16,509 bases of DNA from Pirellulales bacterium (GCA_030642635.1 DAOWNK010000039.1:1-16509), one strand, 5' to 3'. Shown: positions 6,281-14,086, counted from the stretch's first letter. The notes: generated by a model not told the origin, from the sequence alone. Program-made: numbers and translations.

Positions 6281-7743
6281 TGTCGCTGATCGATCAGACC
6301 GCCGTCGAACTGCTTTCCAATCTCACCTCCGGCAATCTTACTTCGGTCGAGTTGACCGGTGCGTTTCTCGATGAGATCGAGCGTCGCGATGGCGCCGTAA
6401 AGGCATTTCTGCACGTCGACGCCGATGCGGCCATGGCCCAGGCCGATGAGATCGACCGGAATCGCACCGCCGGCAAACCGGCTGGACGGCTGGCCGGAAT
6501 GCCGGTAGCCGTAAAGGATCTACTTTGCACCGTCGATGTGCCGACAACTTGCGCCTCGCGGATGTTGGAGAATTTTTGTCCTCCGTACGATGCGACGGTT
6601 GTTGCCCGACTCAAGGCGGCCGACGCAGTGTTGATCGGCCGGACGAACATGGACGAGTTCGCCATGGGCGGCTCGTGCGAGAACTCGGCATTCCATCCGA
6701 CGCACAACCCGTGGGATATGGATCGCATTCCCGGCGGCAGCAGCGGCGGGGCGGCGGCTTGTGTGGCCGCGAGAATGGCTCCTTTGTCGATCGGAAGCGA
6801 TACGGGCGGGTCGATCCGCTCGCCGGCCGCCATGTGCGGTGTAACCGGCATGAAGCCGACCTACGGTCGTGTGAGCCGCTACGGGCTGGTCGCCTTTGCC
6901 AGCAGCCTAGACCAGCTCGGCCCGATTGCACAAACTGCCGAAGATACCGCACTGTTGCTTGAGGTCATCGCCGGACATGATCTTATGGATTCGACCTCGG
7001 TCGATCGCCCAGTGCCAAAATACACTGAAACGATCGGCCGACTGCTTGAAGGGCTGCGGATTGGCATTGTGCCGGAGCATTTCGGCGACGCCCTTGACGA
7101 TGAAGTCGATGCGGCCGTCCGCGAGTCGATCCGTGTGTACGAATCGCTCGGTGCAACGGTCAAAAACATCTCGCTGCCGCACGGCAAGTATGCCGTGGCT
7201 GCGTATTACATCATCGCCCCGTGCGAGGCCTCCGGCAATCTTGCCCGATACGACGGCGTGCATTACGGACGCCGCACGGACGAACATGACTCGCTTATCG
7301 GCATGTACAGTCGCAGCCGTTCGGAGGGTTTCGGCCCCGAGGTAAAACGCCGCATCATGCTGGGCACCTATGCACTGAGTTCCGGTTACTACGACGCTTA
7401 TTATCTCAAGGCGCTTAAAGTCCGACGGCTGATCCGGCAGGATTTCGACAGGGCGTTCGACCAGGTCGATCTGATCGTCGGGCCGGTTGCACCCACCCCC
7501 GCGTTTAAGATCGGCGAGAAGGCCGACGATCCGCTCTCGATGTACCTGTTCGACCTGTACACGGTCGGCACGAACCTGGCCGGCATCTGCGGCATTTCGA
7601 TCCCCTGCGGCATAAGCGGCGCCGGGCTGCCGATCGGCCTGCACTTGCAAGCGCCGACGTTCGAGGAAGAACGGCTGCTTCGCGCCGCAGCGATGTTCCA
7701 GCGGGCGACCGATTGGCACACGCGGAAACCAAGCCCCGTTTAG
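6280..7743 (+). CDS. gatA: Asp/Glu-tRNA amidotransferase subunit A (amidase)
   Basis: A 487-residue amidase-signature enzyme, the usual length. It hydrolyses glutamine and delivers the ammonia to GatB for tRNA-dependent amidation. The Ser-cisSer-Lys triad is complete: Lys79 (VAVKDL), Ser154 in PGGSSGG and nucleophile Ser178 in GSDTGGSIR, the same numbers as reported for Staphylococcus aureus GatA. RTNMDEFAMGGSCENSAF (121-138) is also classic. The frame is open 12 codons further upstream from a non-ATG start, but the ATG at 6280, overlapping the gatC stop, gives the standard N-terminus. Its TAG lies at the edge of a hairpin at 7746-7761. gatB is separated from it by the nucleotidyltransferase gene. 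Confidence 0.96.
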   Translation: MSLIDQTAVELLSNLTSGNLTSVELTGAFLDEIERRDGAVKAFLHVDADAAMAQADEIDRNRTAGKPAGRLAGMPVAVKDLLCTVDVPTTCASRMLENFCPPYDATVVARLKAADAVLIGRTNMDEFAMGGSCENSAFHPTHNPWDMDRIPGGSSGGAAACVAARMAPLSIGSDTGGSIRSPAAMCGVTGMKPTYGRVSRYGLVAFASSLDQLGPIAQTAEDTALLLEVIAGHDLMDSTSVDRPVPKYTETIGRLLEGLRIGIVPEHFGDALDDEVDAAVRESIRVYESLGATVKNISLPHGKYAVAAYYIIAPCEASGNLARYDGVHYGRRTDEHDSLIGMYSRSRSEGFGPEVKRRIMLGTYALSSGYYDAYYLKALKVRRLIRQDFDRAFDQVDLIVGPVAPTPAFKIGEKADDPLSMYLFDLYTVGTNLAGICGISIPCGISGAGLPIGLHLQAPTFEEERLLRAAAMFQRATDWHTRKPSPV

Positions 7744-7745
7744 CC

Positions 7746-7761
7746 GCCGTGCTTGCACGGC
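7746..7761. terminator. hairpin after gatA, possible terminator or REP
   Basis: GCCGTGC-TT-GCACGGC, a perfect seven-base inverted repeat beginning two bases after the gatA stop codon. There is no T-run, so Rho-independent termination is uncertain. A new promoter follows at 7814. Confidence 0.4.
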
Positions 7762-7813
7762 GCGTAAGAAGAACCAATCGATACTTTCAAACGACTGAAT
7801 AGTTACACTGAGA

Positions 7814-7842
7814 TTGAATTGTTATTTCGTTGGGTATACAAT
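7814..7842 (+). promoter_or_regulatory. sigma-70 promoter for the nucleotidyltransferase-gatB segment
   Basis: TTGAAT (7814-7819), a 17-base spacer and TACAAT (7837-7842), in a locally AT-rich gap. It would start a transcript near 7849 for the nucleotidyltransferase gene and probably gatB and beyond. Confidence 0.5.
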
Positions 7843-7927
7843 TGATGTTGACGAATTTGTGAAAACGTGAGTTGATCGATGCTTATATACGAGCAACTTC
7901 TGGATCATCAATTGCAGTGGGCATTGC

Positions 7928-7941
7928 AGGAGGGAAGTATG
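7928..7941 (+). promoter_or_regulatory. strong ribosome binding site deciding the start at 7939
   Basis: AGGAGGG at 7928-7934 lies four bases before the ATG at 7939. The in-frame ATG at 7879 has only a weak GTGAG upstream. The downstream start is therefore preferred. Confidence 0.65.
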
Positions 7942-8484
7942 CACTTCGAGGAGAAAAGCGCGGTGCATCTTACACTACGGAAAATCACCAGTCGGCTGGA
8001 CGAGTTGAAAATTCCTTACGCCGTCGCCGGCGGCATGGCGCTGTTCTTTCACGGCCTTCGACGTTTCACCGAAGATGTCGACATCCTGGTTACCAAGAAA
8101 GGGCTTGAGCAAATCCATCACGATCTGGAAGGACGTGGATACCTGCCGTTGTTTTCCGGTAGCAAGAACCTGCGCGACACCGAGTCGGGTGTGCGGGTCG
8201 AATTCCTCGTAACCGGTGATTTCCCGGGCGACGGAATGCCGAAACCGGTCGCGTTTCCCGATCCAGGTGCATCGAGCGTTGAAAGAGACGGCGTGCGTTG
8301 GCTAAATTTGCCTAGCTTGATCGAACTGAAAATTGCCTCCGGCATGACCGATCCCGGAAGACTTAAAGATTTGGCCGACGTACAGGAGTTGATCAGGCTG
8401 CTCCAATTGCCGGCCGATTTCGCCAAGCAGTTGCAGCCGTTTGTACAAGAGAAATATGCGGAACTCCGGGATTCGGTCAGTTGA
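7939..8484 (+). CDS. nucleotidyltransferase-fold protein (MNT/AbiEii-like)
   Basis: Using the ATG with the strong ribosome binding site, this is a 181-residue protein; an in-frame ATG at 7879 would add 20 residues. YAVAGGMALFFHGLRRFTEDVDILV (27-51) is the polymerase-beta-type nucleotidyltransferase signature: GG at 31-32 and the metal-binding Asp46 and Asp48. LPSLIELKIASG and RLKDLADVQELI further on are typical of the small AbiEii/MNT-like and DUF6036-like groups. Such proteins may transfer nucleotides to tRNA, proteins or small molecules, and some are toxins, but no cognate antitoxin is adjacent, so no target can be named. It sits between gatA and gatB with its own promoter, 28 bases before gatB. 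The fold is well supported, the function unknown. Confidence 0.8.
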   Translation: MHFEEKSAVHLTLRKITSRLDELKIPYAVAGGMALFFHGLRRFTEDVDILVTKKGLEQIHHDLEGRGYLPLFSGSKNLRDTESGVRVEFLVTGDFPGDGMPKPVAFPDPGASSVERDGVRWLNLPSLIELKIASGMTDPGRLKDLADVQELIRLLQLPADFAKQLQPFVQEKYAELRDSVS

Positions 8485-8512
8485 GTAAAGACTTTTACTA
8501 TTCACTACTCTT

Positions 8513-9985
8513 GTGAACAAACCCTACACCACAATCATCGGCCTTGAAGTCCACGTGCAGTTGGCCACTCGCAGCAAGCTGTTTTGCTCATGCAGCACGC
8601 GGTTCGGCTCGCCGCCAAACACGCAGACCTGCCCGGTGTGCATCGGAATGCCCGGTACGCTGCCGGTGATGAACCGCAAGGCGTTCGAGTTATCGTTAAA
8701 AACGGCCGTGGCGCTGAACTGCGAGATACCGCGATTTACAAAGTGGGACCGCAAGCAATACTATTATCCCGACCTGCCCAAGGGATACCAGATCAGCCAG
8801 TTCGACCTGCCGCTGAGCCAAAACGGCTATCTGCCGATCAGTGATAGCAAGAATCAGTTCGAGCCGAAGCGGATCGGTATTATCCGTGCCCACCTGGAAG
8901 AGGACGCCGGCAAAAGCATGCACGACGAGGCGGCCGGCGTGGCCGACAGCCGGATCGACCTGAACCGTTGCGGCACGCCGTTGCTGGAGATAGTCTCCGA
9001 GCCGGACATGCGCAGCCCGGCCGAGGCAAAGGCGTATCTGACCGAACTGAAACTGCTGCTTAACTACCTGGAAGTCTCAGACTGCAACATGCAGGAGGGC
9101 AGTCTGCGGGTAGACGCAAATATCAACCTGCACATCGACACGCCCGAAGGCAAAATCGCCACGCCGATTGTCGAGGTGAAGAACATGAACAGCTTCCGTG
9201 CGGTCGAGCGGGCGTTGGAGTACGAAGCCAAACGGCAGTATGAGGTTTGGCAGGAAACCGGCCGCAAGCTGGGCGACGTGCCGAAATCTACGCACGGCTG
9301 GGATGAGCAGGCTCAGGTTACACGCGAGCAGCGCAGCAAGGAAGAGTCGAGCGACTACCGTTACTTTCCCGACCCCGATCTGGTGCCGGTCGCAACGACC
9401 GACGAGCAGATCGAGCGAGCCAGGGCCTCGTTGGGCGAGTTGCCCGCCGCACTGCGAACGCGGCTGGAACAGACGTACAACATCACACCATACGACAGCG
9501 ACGTGCTGGTCAACCAGGGCCGCGATATGGTAGAATACTACATAGAGGTGGCCGATGCGTGCGGCGACGGCAAGCCGGCGAGCAATTGGATACAGCAAGA
9601 CGTACTGCGGACGCTCGGCGAGCGGCAAATCGGTATTGCCCAGTACGGTGTTTCCGCAAAGGCATTGGGCGAATTGATCGGTTTGGTCAAAGCCGGCAAG
9701 CTGACCACCAGCCGCGGCCGCGAGGTGCTCGCAGAAATGCTCGCCTCGGGCAAGTCTGCCGAAGAGGCGATGAAGGGCATGGGCATCGAACACCTCGATG
9801 AATCTGCGCTGGAGGACTTGTGTCGAGAACTATTAAACGCCAACCCGAGGATCGTTGCCGAAGTTAAGGAAGGCAAGCAAAAAGCAATCGGAGCACTGAT
9901 CGGCCAGGCGAAGAAAAAGAACCCGAACGTCAACCCGGCCAGAGTGCGGGAGATTTGCCTGGAATTGATCGAGAAAGAGAATTAG
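8513..9985 (+). CDS. gatB: Asp/Glu-tRNA amidotransferase subunit B
   Basis: A 490-residue subunit that binds the mischarged tRNA, activates its Glu or Asp with ATP and amidates it with ammonia from GatA. The start is a GTG: the frame is closed by a TAA at 8486-8488 and no ATG fits, while IIGLEVHVQLATRSKLFC aligns with the family's N-terminus. The cradle domain's zinc knuckle is Cys25/Cys27 and Cys40/Cys43. DYRYFPDPDLVPV closes the cradle, and the last 150 residues form the helical and YqeY-like tail that grips tRNA. A GTG start with no clear Shine-Dalgarno suggests modest translation or coupling. The three small genes downstream begin 24 bases after its TAG. Confidence 0.96.
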   Translation: MNKPYTTIIGLEVHVQLATRSKLFCSCSTRFGSPPNTQTCPVCIGMPGTLPVMNRKAFELSLKTAVALNCEIPRFTKWDRKQYYYPDLPKGYQISQFDLPLSQNGYLPISDSKNQFEPKRIGIIRAHLEEDAGKSMHDEAAGVADSRIDLNRCGTPLLEIVSEPDMRSPAEAKAYLTELKLLLNYLEVSDCNMQEGSLRVDANINLHIDTPEGKIATPIVEVKNMNSFRAVERALEYEAKRQYEVWQETGRKLGDVPKSTHGWDEQAQVTREQRSKEESSDYRYFPDPDLVPVATTDEQIERARASLGELPAALRTRLEQTYNITPYDSDVLVNQGRDMVEYYIEVADACGDGKPASNWIQQDVLRTLGERQIGIAQYGVSAKALGELIGLVKAGKLTTSRGREVLAEMLASGKSAEEAMKGMGIEHLDESALEDLCRELLNANPRIVAEVKEGKQKAIGALIGQAKKKNPNVNPARVREICLELIEKEN

Positions 9986-10009
9986 CCACCTTTTGGCGGG
10001 AGAAATTAA

Positions 10010-10204
10010 ATGAAGTTTTATTCCTTTCAAATCGTCATTGAAAAGGAGGCCGACGACGAGGGCTATTATGCCTACAGCCCGACGCTTCCCGGATGTTTCA
10101 GCAACGGCAAGACGATCGAGGCCGCCAAGCACAATATCCGACAGGCAATCGAACAACACGTCGAATCGATGTTGACGCATGACCAACCGGTTCCTCAACC
10201 ATGA
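10010..10204 (+). CDS. HicB-like antitoxin-family protein (short form)
   Basis: A 64-residue protein with the HicB pattern: FQIVIEKEADDEGYYAYSPTLPGCFSNGKT, then a helix (IEAAKHNIRQAIEQHVESM). HicB antitoxins fold like a partial RNase H and neutralise the HicA mRNA nuclease. This copy has only that domain and no C-terminal helix-turn-helix or ribbon-helix-helix part, so it may not regulate its own promoter. No HicA (short dsRBD-like protein with G-S-H-x-x-F) is adjacent. Instead its TGA overlaps the ATG of a DUF4258 gene by four bases, which suggests the two proteins are made together. A GGGAG sequence stands eight bases before the ATG. Confidence 0.82.
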   Translation: MKFYSFQIVIEKEADDEGYYAYSPTLPGCFSNGKTIEAAKHNIRQAIEQHVESMLTHDQPVPQP

Positions 10205-10449
10205 AAGTGCGATTTCATCCTCATGCTTTGGTGCGGTTGAAGGAGCGTGGTGCTACAGAGTCAGAGGTAATCGCTACGGTGCAGCAGGGCGAACGATTCC
10301 CGGCCAAACTTGGCAGAACCGGTTTTCGGCGAAACTTTCCTTTTGGCGCAACGTGGCGAGGTCGTCAGTACACGACCAAACAAGTGGAAGCATATGCCGT
10401 CGAAGAAGACGGTTGGCTGGTCATTACAGTAATTGTTAAGTATTATTGA
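10201..10449 (+). CDS. DUF4258-family small protein, candidate toxin
   Basis: An 82-residue basic protein. FHPHALVRLKERGATESEV near the start and the C-terminal strand pair YAVEEDGWLVITVIVKYY match my memory of DUF4258, a family of small proteins often found in toxin-antitoxin-like pairs. Conserved His7 and Arg-Glu-Arg-Gly features are visible, but I know of no established activity for the family. It overlaps the HicB-like gene by four bases (ATGA) and is followed 15 bases later by a DUF2283 gene. The small size, alkaline composition and coupling suit a toxin; this is inference. The family call is fairly secure, the function is not known. Confidence 0.75.
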   Translation: MKVRFHPHALVRLKERGATESEVIATVQQGERFPAKLGRTGFRRNFPFGATWRGRQYTTKQVEAYAVEEDGWLVITVIVKYY

Positions 10450-10464
10450 GCAGAAGGTTCAGTT

Positions 10465-10704
10465 ATGAAATTAACATACGATCCACGTTACAACATTGCC
10501 TACCTGCGGCTACACGAAAAATCCGCCCAGGTGGAAACGATCTGCCTGGGTGAACAGATCAACGTGGACATTGCGCCAGATGGAACCGTCTATGGCATCG
10601 AACTGCTCAACGCTAACAAGCAGTTGTTGGAAGAGGATCATGGCAACCTGGTATTGGTCAACGAAGCAAAGGGAGAGCGGCAGGAAATCTCGCTTGGTGG
10701 ATAA
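10465..10704 (+). CDS. DUF2283-family small protein
   Basis: A 79-residue acidic protein. The start KLTYDPRYNIAYLRL and the centre NVDIAPDGTVYGIELLNA are the DUF2283 pattern (YD...D.LYI.L, then D..G...GIE.LNA). The family has no proven function; members are often next to DUF4258 genes, which makes an antitoxin or partner role plausible. A ribosome binding site AGAAGG lies eight bases before the ATG. It is the last of three tiny genes behind gatB. The acidic partner after a basic DUF4258 protein fits a pair, but the HicB-like protein is a second possible antitoxin. Confidence 0.8.
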   Translation: MKLTYDPRYNIAYLRLHEKSAQVETICLGEQINVDIAPDGTVYGIELLNANKQLLEEDHGNLVLVNEAKGERQEISLGG

Positions 10705-10736
10705 CAAACCCTGAAACCATGCGTGGCCAAAACTCC

Positions 10737-11522
10737 ATGAGCATCATCACACTGACCACCGATTTCGGCGCCGGCAGTCCGTACGCGGCGGCCATGAAAG
10801 GGGTGATCCTCTCGATCAACCCGGCGGCCACAATTGTCGATATCACGCACGAGATACCCGCACAAAATGTGCGCAAGGGGGCCGTGGTGTTGGACGACGT
10901 CGCCGAGCGGTTTCCAGACGATACGATCCACATTGCGGTGATCGATCCGGGCGTGGGGACTGATCGGGCGATACTCTACGCGCGTATCGGCACACAACAG
11001 TACATAGTGCCCGACAACGGGCTGCTGAGCCGACTTACCGATCGAACGAAGCCGCAGAAGCTGATCCGACTGGACAACCCGGAGCACTGGCTGCCGGAGG
11101 TCTCGAACACATTTCACGGCCGCGATATCATGGCGCCGGTGGCAGCACGGCTGAGCCTCGGCCTAGAGCCGGAGCGGTTGGGTAAGCCGCTTGAGGCTAT
11201 CGAGATGCTCGATCTGCCGGAGGTGCAACTTACGGCCTCAAGGATCGATGGGATGGTGCTCGACATCGACTCGTTCGGCAACCTGGTCACGAACATCACA
11301 GCCGATATGCTCGCCGGCCGCCCGACCGATAGCCGTGTGTGTATTATCTGCAGCATCTACGAAACCTGGGGCGTCTACCGCACATACGGCAACCAGCCCG
11401 GCGACACGTTCGTCGCGATTGTAGGCTCCGGCGGCCGACTGGAATTGGCCGTGGTCGGCGACAACGCCGCAGAGCGGCTTGGAATCCAGGTCGGAATGCC
11501 GGTGGTGGTTAGTTGGGAGTAA
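10737..11522 (+). CDS. SAM hydroxide adenosyltransferase (DUF62 family)
   Basis: A 261-residue member of the DUF62/fluorinase-like superfamily. Characterised relatives cleave S-adenosylmethionine with water-derived hydroxide to adenosine and methionine. The start ITLTTDFG, then Asp70 and Arg77 in VIDPGVGTDR and His127 in TFHGRDIMAPVAA give the conserved Asp/Arg/His set reported for the archaeal enzyme PH0463. GMVLDIDSFGNLVTNI and the C-terminal beta barrel follow. ATG 10737 is chosen because the family begins MxIITLTTDFG; an ATG at 10719 would add six unmatched residues. Neither has a clear ribosome binding site. It ends seven bases before bioA, so the two SAM-using enzymes are probably co-expressed. 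Confidence 0.9.
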   Translation: MSIITLTTDFGAGSPYAAAMKGVILSINPAATIVDITHEIPAQNVRKGAVVLDDVAERFPDDTIHIAVIDPGVGTDRAILYARIGTQQYIVPDNGLLSRLTDRTKPQKLIRLDNPEHWLPEVSNTFHGRDIMAPVAARLSLGLEPERLGKPLEAIEMLDLPEVQLTASRIDGMVLDIDSFGNLVTNITADMLAGRPTDSRVCIICSIYETWGVYRTYGNQPGDTFVAIVGSGGRLELAVVGDNAAERLGIQVGMPVVVSWE

Positions 11523-11529
11523 ATTAGCC

Positions 11530-12882
11530 ATGCCCGAACCCACTTCCGAACAACTTAAATCCTGGGACCGCACGTTTCTCTGGCACGCCTTCACGCAAAT
11601 GGCCGAGTACGAGCCGCTTATCATCGACCGGGCGGCCGGCTGCGTGCTTACGGACATCGACGGCCGCGAGTACATCGACGGCATCAGCAGCCTGTGGTGC
11701 AACATCCACGGACATCGGCACCCGAAGCTCGACGCGGCGATTCGTCAACAGCTAGATCGCGTGGCGCACGTCACATCGTTGGGTTCCTCGAACCCGACGA
11801 CCATCAAGCTTGCCCGACGGCTGGTCGATATCACACCGGACGGCCTGGAGCACGTCTTTTTCTCAGACGACGGCGCTACGGCAGTCGAGGTGGCCGTGAA
11901 GAGGGCGTTGCAGTATTGGCGGCAGTGCGACAATCCACGGCCCGAGAAGACCCGATACGTCGCACTGGGCGAGGCATACCACGGCGATACGGTCGGCAGC
12001 GTGAGCGTCGGCGGCATCGAGCAGTTCCATGCCGTGTACCGGCCGCTGCTGTTCGAGACGTTACGAGTGCCGGCGCCGGATACGTATCGAACGCCGGAGG
12101 GCGTGTCTGCCGAAGGATTGCTGGATTATCACCTGGACCAAATGCAGCGGGTGCTGGCCGAGCACCACGAGCAGATCGCCGCGGTAGTGCTCGAGCCGCT
12201 CGTGCAGGGCGCCGCCGGCATGATTATGCACCCGCCGGGCTATCTGCGCGGCGTGCGAGAATTGACGAAAAAATACGACGTGCTGCTGATTGCCGACGAA
12301 GTGGCCGTCGCCTTCGGGCGGACTGGGCGGATGTTCGCCTGCGAGCATGAAAACGTCACGCCCGACGTGCTCTGCCTGGCCAAAGGCATCACCGGCGGAT
12401 ACCTGCCGCTGGCCGCCACGCTGACGACCGAGGAAATCTATCGGGCGTTCCTGGGCGACTACTCCGAGAGCAAGACCTTCTTCCACGGCCACACCTACGG
12501 CGGCAATCCGCTGGGCGCGGCCGTTGCACTGGCCGGTCTGGACGTGTTCGAGGAAGAACAAACACTGAAAAAACTTACCCAAAAAATCGCCCGGCTCGGC
12601 GAGCATCTCGAACGGATAAGCCGGTTGCCGCATGTCGGCGACGTGCGTCAGCGCGGGCTGATCGGCGCGGTGGAATTGGTCAAAGACGAAGCGACCAAGG
12701 AACCGTACCCTTGGACCGAAAAACGCGGCATCCGTGTCTGCGACCATTCCCGAACCGAGGGCGTGCTGCTCCGCCCCTTGGGTAACGTAATCATCATCAT
12801 GCCGCCGCTTGCAATCTCTTTGGCACAGTTAGACCGCATCACCCGGGCAATCGAAAACGGCATTCGCGCGGCCACGTGTTGA
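11530..12882 (+). CDS. bioA: adenosylmethionine-8-amino-7-oxononanoate aminotransferase
   Basis: A 450-residue PLP enzyme of biotin synthesis, converting 8-amino-7-oxononanoate to 7,8-diaminononanoate with SAM as amino donor. Features are WHAFTQM (18-24), SSLWCNIHGH, FSDDGATAVEVAVKRALQYW (111-130), PLP-interacting Asp256 in ADEVAVAFGRTG and the Schiff-base lysine Lys285 in LAKGITGGYLPLAA. LVQGAAGM and PLGNVIIIMPPLAIS also mark BioA among class III aminotransferases. The frame runs 17 codons further upstream inside the SAM-hydrolase gene; ATG 11530 fits the family and has GGGAG ten bases before it. No other bio gene is in the window. It ends convergently against the DUF5678-like gene. Confidence 0.94.
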   Translation: MPEPTSEQLKSWDRTFLWHAFTQMAEYEPLIIDRAAGCVLTDIDGREYIDGISSLWCNIHGHRHPKLDAAIRQQLDRVAHVTSLGSSNPTTIKLARRLVDITPDGLEHVFFSDDGATAVEVAVKRALQYWRQCDNPRPEKTRYVALGEAYHGDTVGSVSVGGIEQFHAVYRPLLFETLRVPAPDTYRTPEGVSAEGLLDYHLDQMQRVLAEHHEQIAAVVLEPLVQGAAGMIMHPPGYLRGVRELTKKYDVLLIADEVAVAFGRTGRMFACEHENVTPDVLCLAKGITGGYLPLAATLTTEEIYRAFLGDYSESKTFFHGHTYGGNPLGAAVALAGLDVFEEEQTLKKLTQKIARLGEHLERISRLPHVGDVRQRGLIGAVELVKDEATKEPYPWTEKRGIRVCDHSRTEGVLLRPLGNVIIIMPPLAISLAQLDRITRAIENGIRAATC

Positions 12883-12948
12883 CAACAGGTTAGCGACAAT
12901 CGGGAATTTGGAGTGGGCTTAACAAACGGGTATTCGATGATCGGCATG

Positions 12949-13140
12949 TCAATACACAAAAGTTACGTCATGTTCCGGGATGTAAAATACTACAGGACTT
13001 ACAATTCCTTTCTCCTTTGCCGTATCCATCACATTTAGAGGATCATTCCCAGAAGCCACCACTTCACGATCGATCAAAGATCGCAAGGCGACATACTTTC
13101 CATCGTACTTCTCGTCGGTAATCAAAACGTGTTCAGCCAT
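12949..13140 (-). CDS. small DUF5678-like protein
   Basis: A 63-residue protein. YDGKYVALRSLIDREVVASGNDPLNVMDTAKEKG and then PVVFYIPEHDVTFVY match the pattern I associate with DUF5678: a short protein with Y-x-G-K-Y-V-A-L, V-V-A-S-G-x-D and a proline before a final beta strand. No function is established. On the minus strand a TGAGG eight bases before the ATG serves as ribosome binding site. In many genomes such proteins sit beside a small aspartic-protease-like or other partner gene, but here it stands alone between convergent bioA and the promoter region of the PEP-CTERM gene. The coding call is good, the family call moderate. Confidence 0.65.
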   Translation of the reverse strand: MAEHVLITDEKYDGKYVALRSLIDREVVASGNDPLNVMDTAKEKGIVSPVVFYIPEHDVTFVY

Positions 13141-13247
13141 AACTCAGCCTCATTAAGATACAGGGTAACCTGTATACATTTATATGTACACTTTTGAAGA
13201 GAGTCAAGGGCAAGAGAAACGGTACGTCTTGAACCGCGCCGGGGTGC

Positions 13248-13276
13248 TTGACGACCGCATCACGGCCTGCTACAAT
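13248..13276 (+). promoter_or_regulatory. sigma-70 promoter before the PEP-CTERM gene
   Basis: TTGACG (13248-13253), a 17-base spacer and TACAAT (13271-13276), the best -35/-10 pair in the window. The expected transcript start coincides with an ATG at 13283 that opens a 27-codon reading frame whose TGA (13364-13366) overlaps the ATG at 13363. The PEP-CTERM gene also has its own AGGAGA ribosome binding site at about 13351-13356. Confidence 0.6.
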
Positions 13277-13362
13277 CCCACCATGCTCACGGTTATGGCC
13301 ATCCGCTGCCCCTCGTGTGCGTTCGCGCGACCCATTTTCTTCCACAACTACAGGAGAAAGAC

Positions 13363-14076
13363 ATGAAACCGTTAAAAACTTGTTTTGTCATGCTGATTTG
13401 CATTGTTGCAGTTCCCGCCGTGCGAGCGGATAGATACATAACCAACGGGGGTTTCGAAACCGGCGATTTCATCGACTGGCAGGAAACCTCCGATGAGTCC
13501 TGGTACGGCGGGTATGCTGAGGCGATGGTGATACTAGGCGGTGGAACGGAAGGCGAATACCATGCCGAAATACATGCTGAGGCAATGCCCGATCCATATG
13601 ATCCTGCTTATGCCTCATTATCTCTCGCACAGGATTTTTCCGCCGAGCAAGGAGACGTGTTGTCATTCGACTACTTCACGGAGATTGATTGGTTCTCCGA
13701 AGGGGAGGGACACGCACATGCGGATTGCTTCATAGACGTGTACAATAACTCGACGGGCTGATCAGATTATTTGGAATATGATTGGAATGCTTCTTGGACG
13801 AACATTTCACACACGATTACAGAGGCGGGCGACTACACCCTGACTTTCTCTGTGCATGCAATGGCAGAGATAATGCATGATCCATGGGATCCAGATGATC
13901 CATGGGGTGATCCACCGCCGGAAGATCCACCGCCTGGAGGGGAATCTATGGCTTATGCCAGGATGGGCATCGATAACGTGCAACTCGCCCTGGTTCCCGA
14001 ACCCTCCACTCTCCTGCTGTTGAGCGTCGCCGCACTTGCTGCGTTGGCCTATGCCCGGCGGCGACGGAGGCGTTGA
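13363..14076 (+). pseudogene. PEP-CTERM sorting-signal protein interrupted by in-frame TGA
   Basis: Two open stretches lie in one frame, separated only by a TGA at 13759-13761: 132 residues before it and 104 after. The first begins MKPLKTCFVMLICIVAVPAVRA, a Sec signal peptide of about 22 residues, then NGGFETGDFIDW, a start common in secreted PEP-CTERM proteins with carbohydrate-binding-like beta sandwiches. The second part contains an Asp/Pro/Trp-rich linker and ends with VPEPS, a hydrophobic segment and six arginines, the PEP-CTERM signal recognised by exosortase systems linked to exopolysaccharide. Without readthrough the product would lose its sorting signal. A recent nonsense mutation (for example from TGG or CGA) or a sequencing error is the simplest cause; no SECIS-like hairpin is evident. 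Confidence 0.8.
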
Positions 14077-14086
14077 TTTCCCGCCC

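Noticed and set aside
6907..7758. 283-codon minus-strand frame opposite gatA
   Set aside because: A shadow of the GC-rich gatA codons. GatA has a complete catalytic triad and the antisense product has no recognisable motif.
9077..9793. 238-codon minus-strand frame opposite gatB
   Set aside because: Antisense to a fully conserved gatB; composition is that of a shadow frame.
12061..12747. 228-codon minus-strand frame opposite bioA
   Set aside because: Antisense to a bioA with all key residues; no motif of its own.
13759..13761. TGA as a selenocysteine codon
   Set aside because: No stem-loop of the bacterial SECIS kind is evident directly downstream, and PEP-CTERM proteins are not selenoproteins. 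Mutation or sequence error is simpler.
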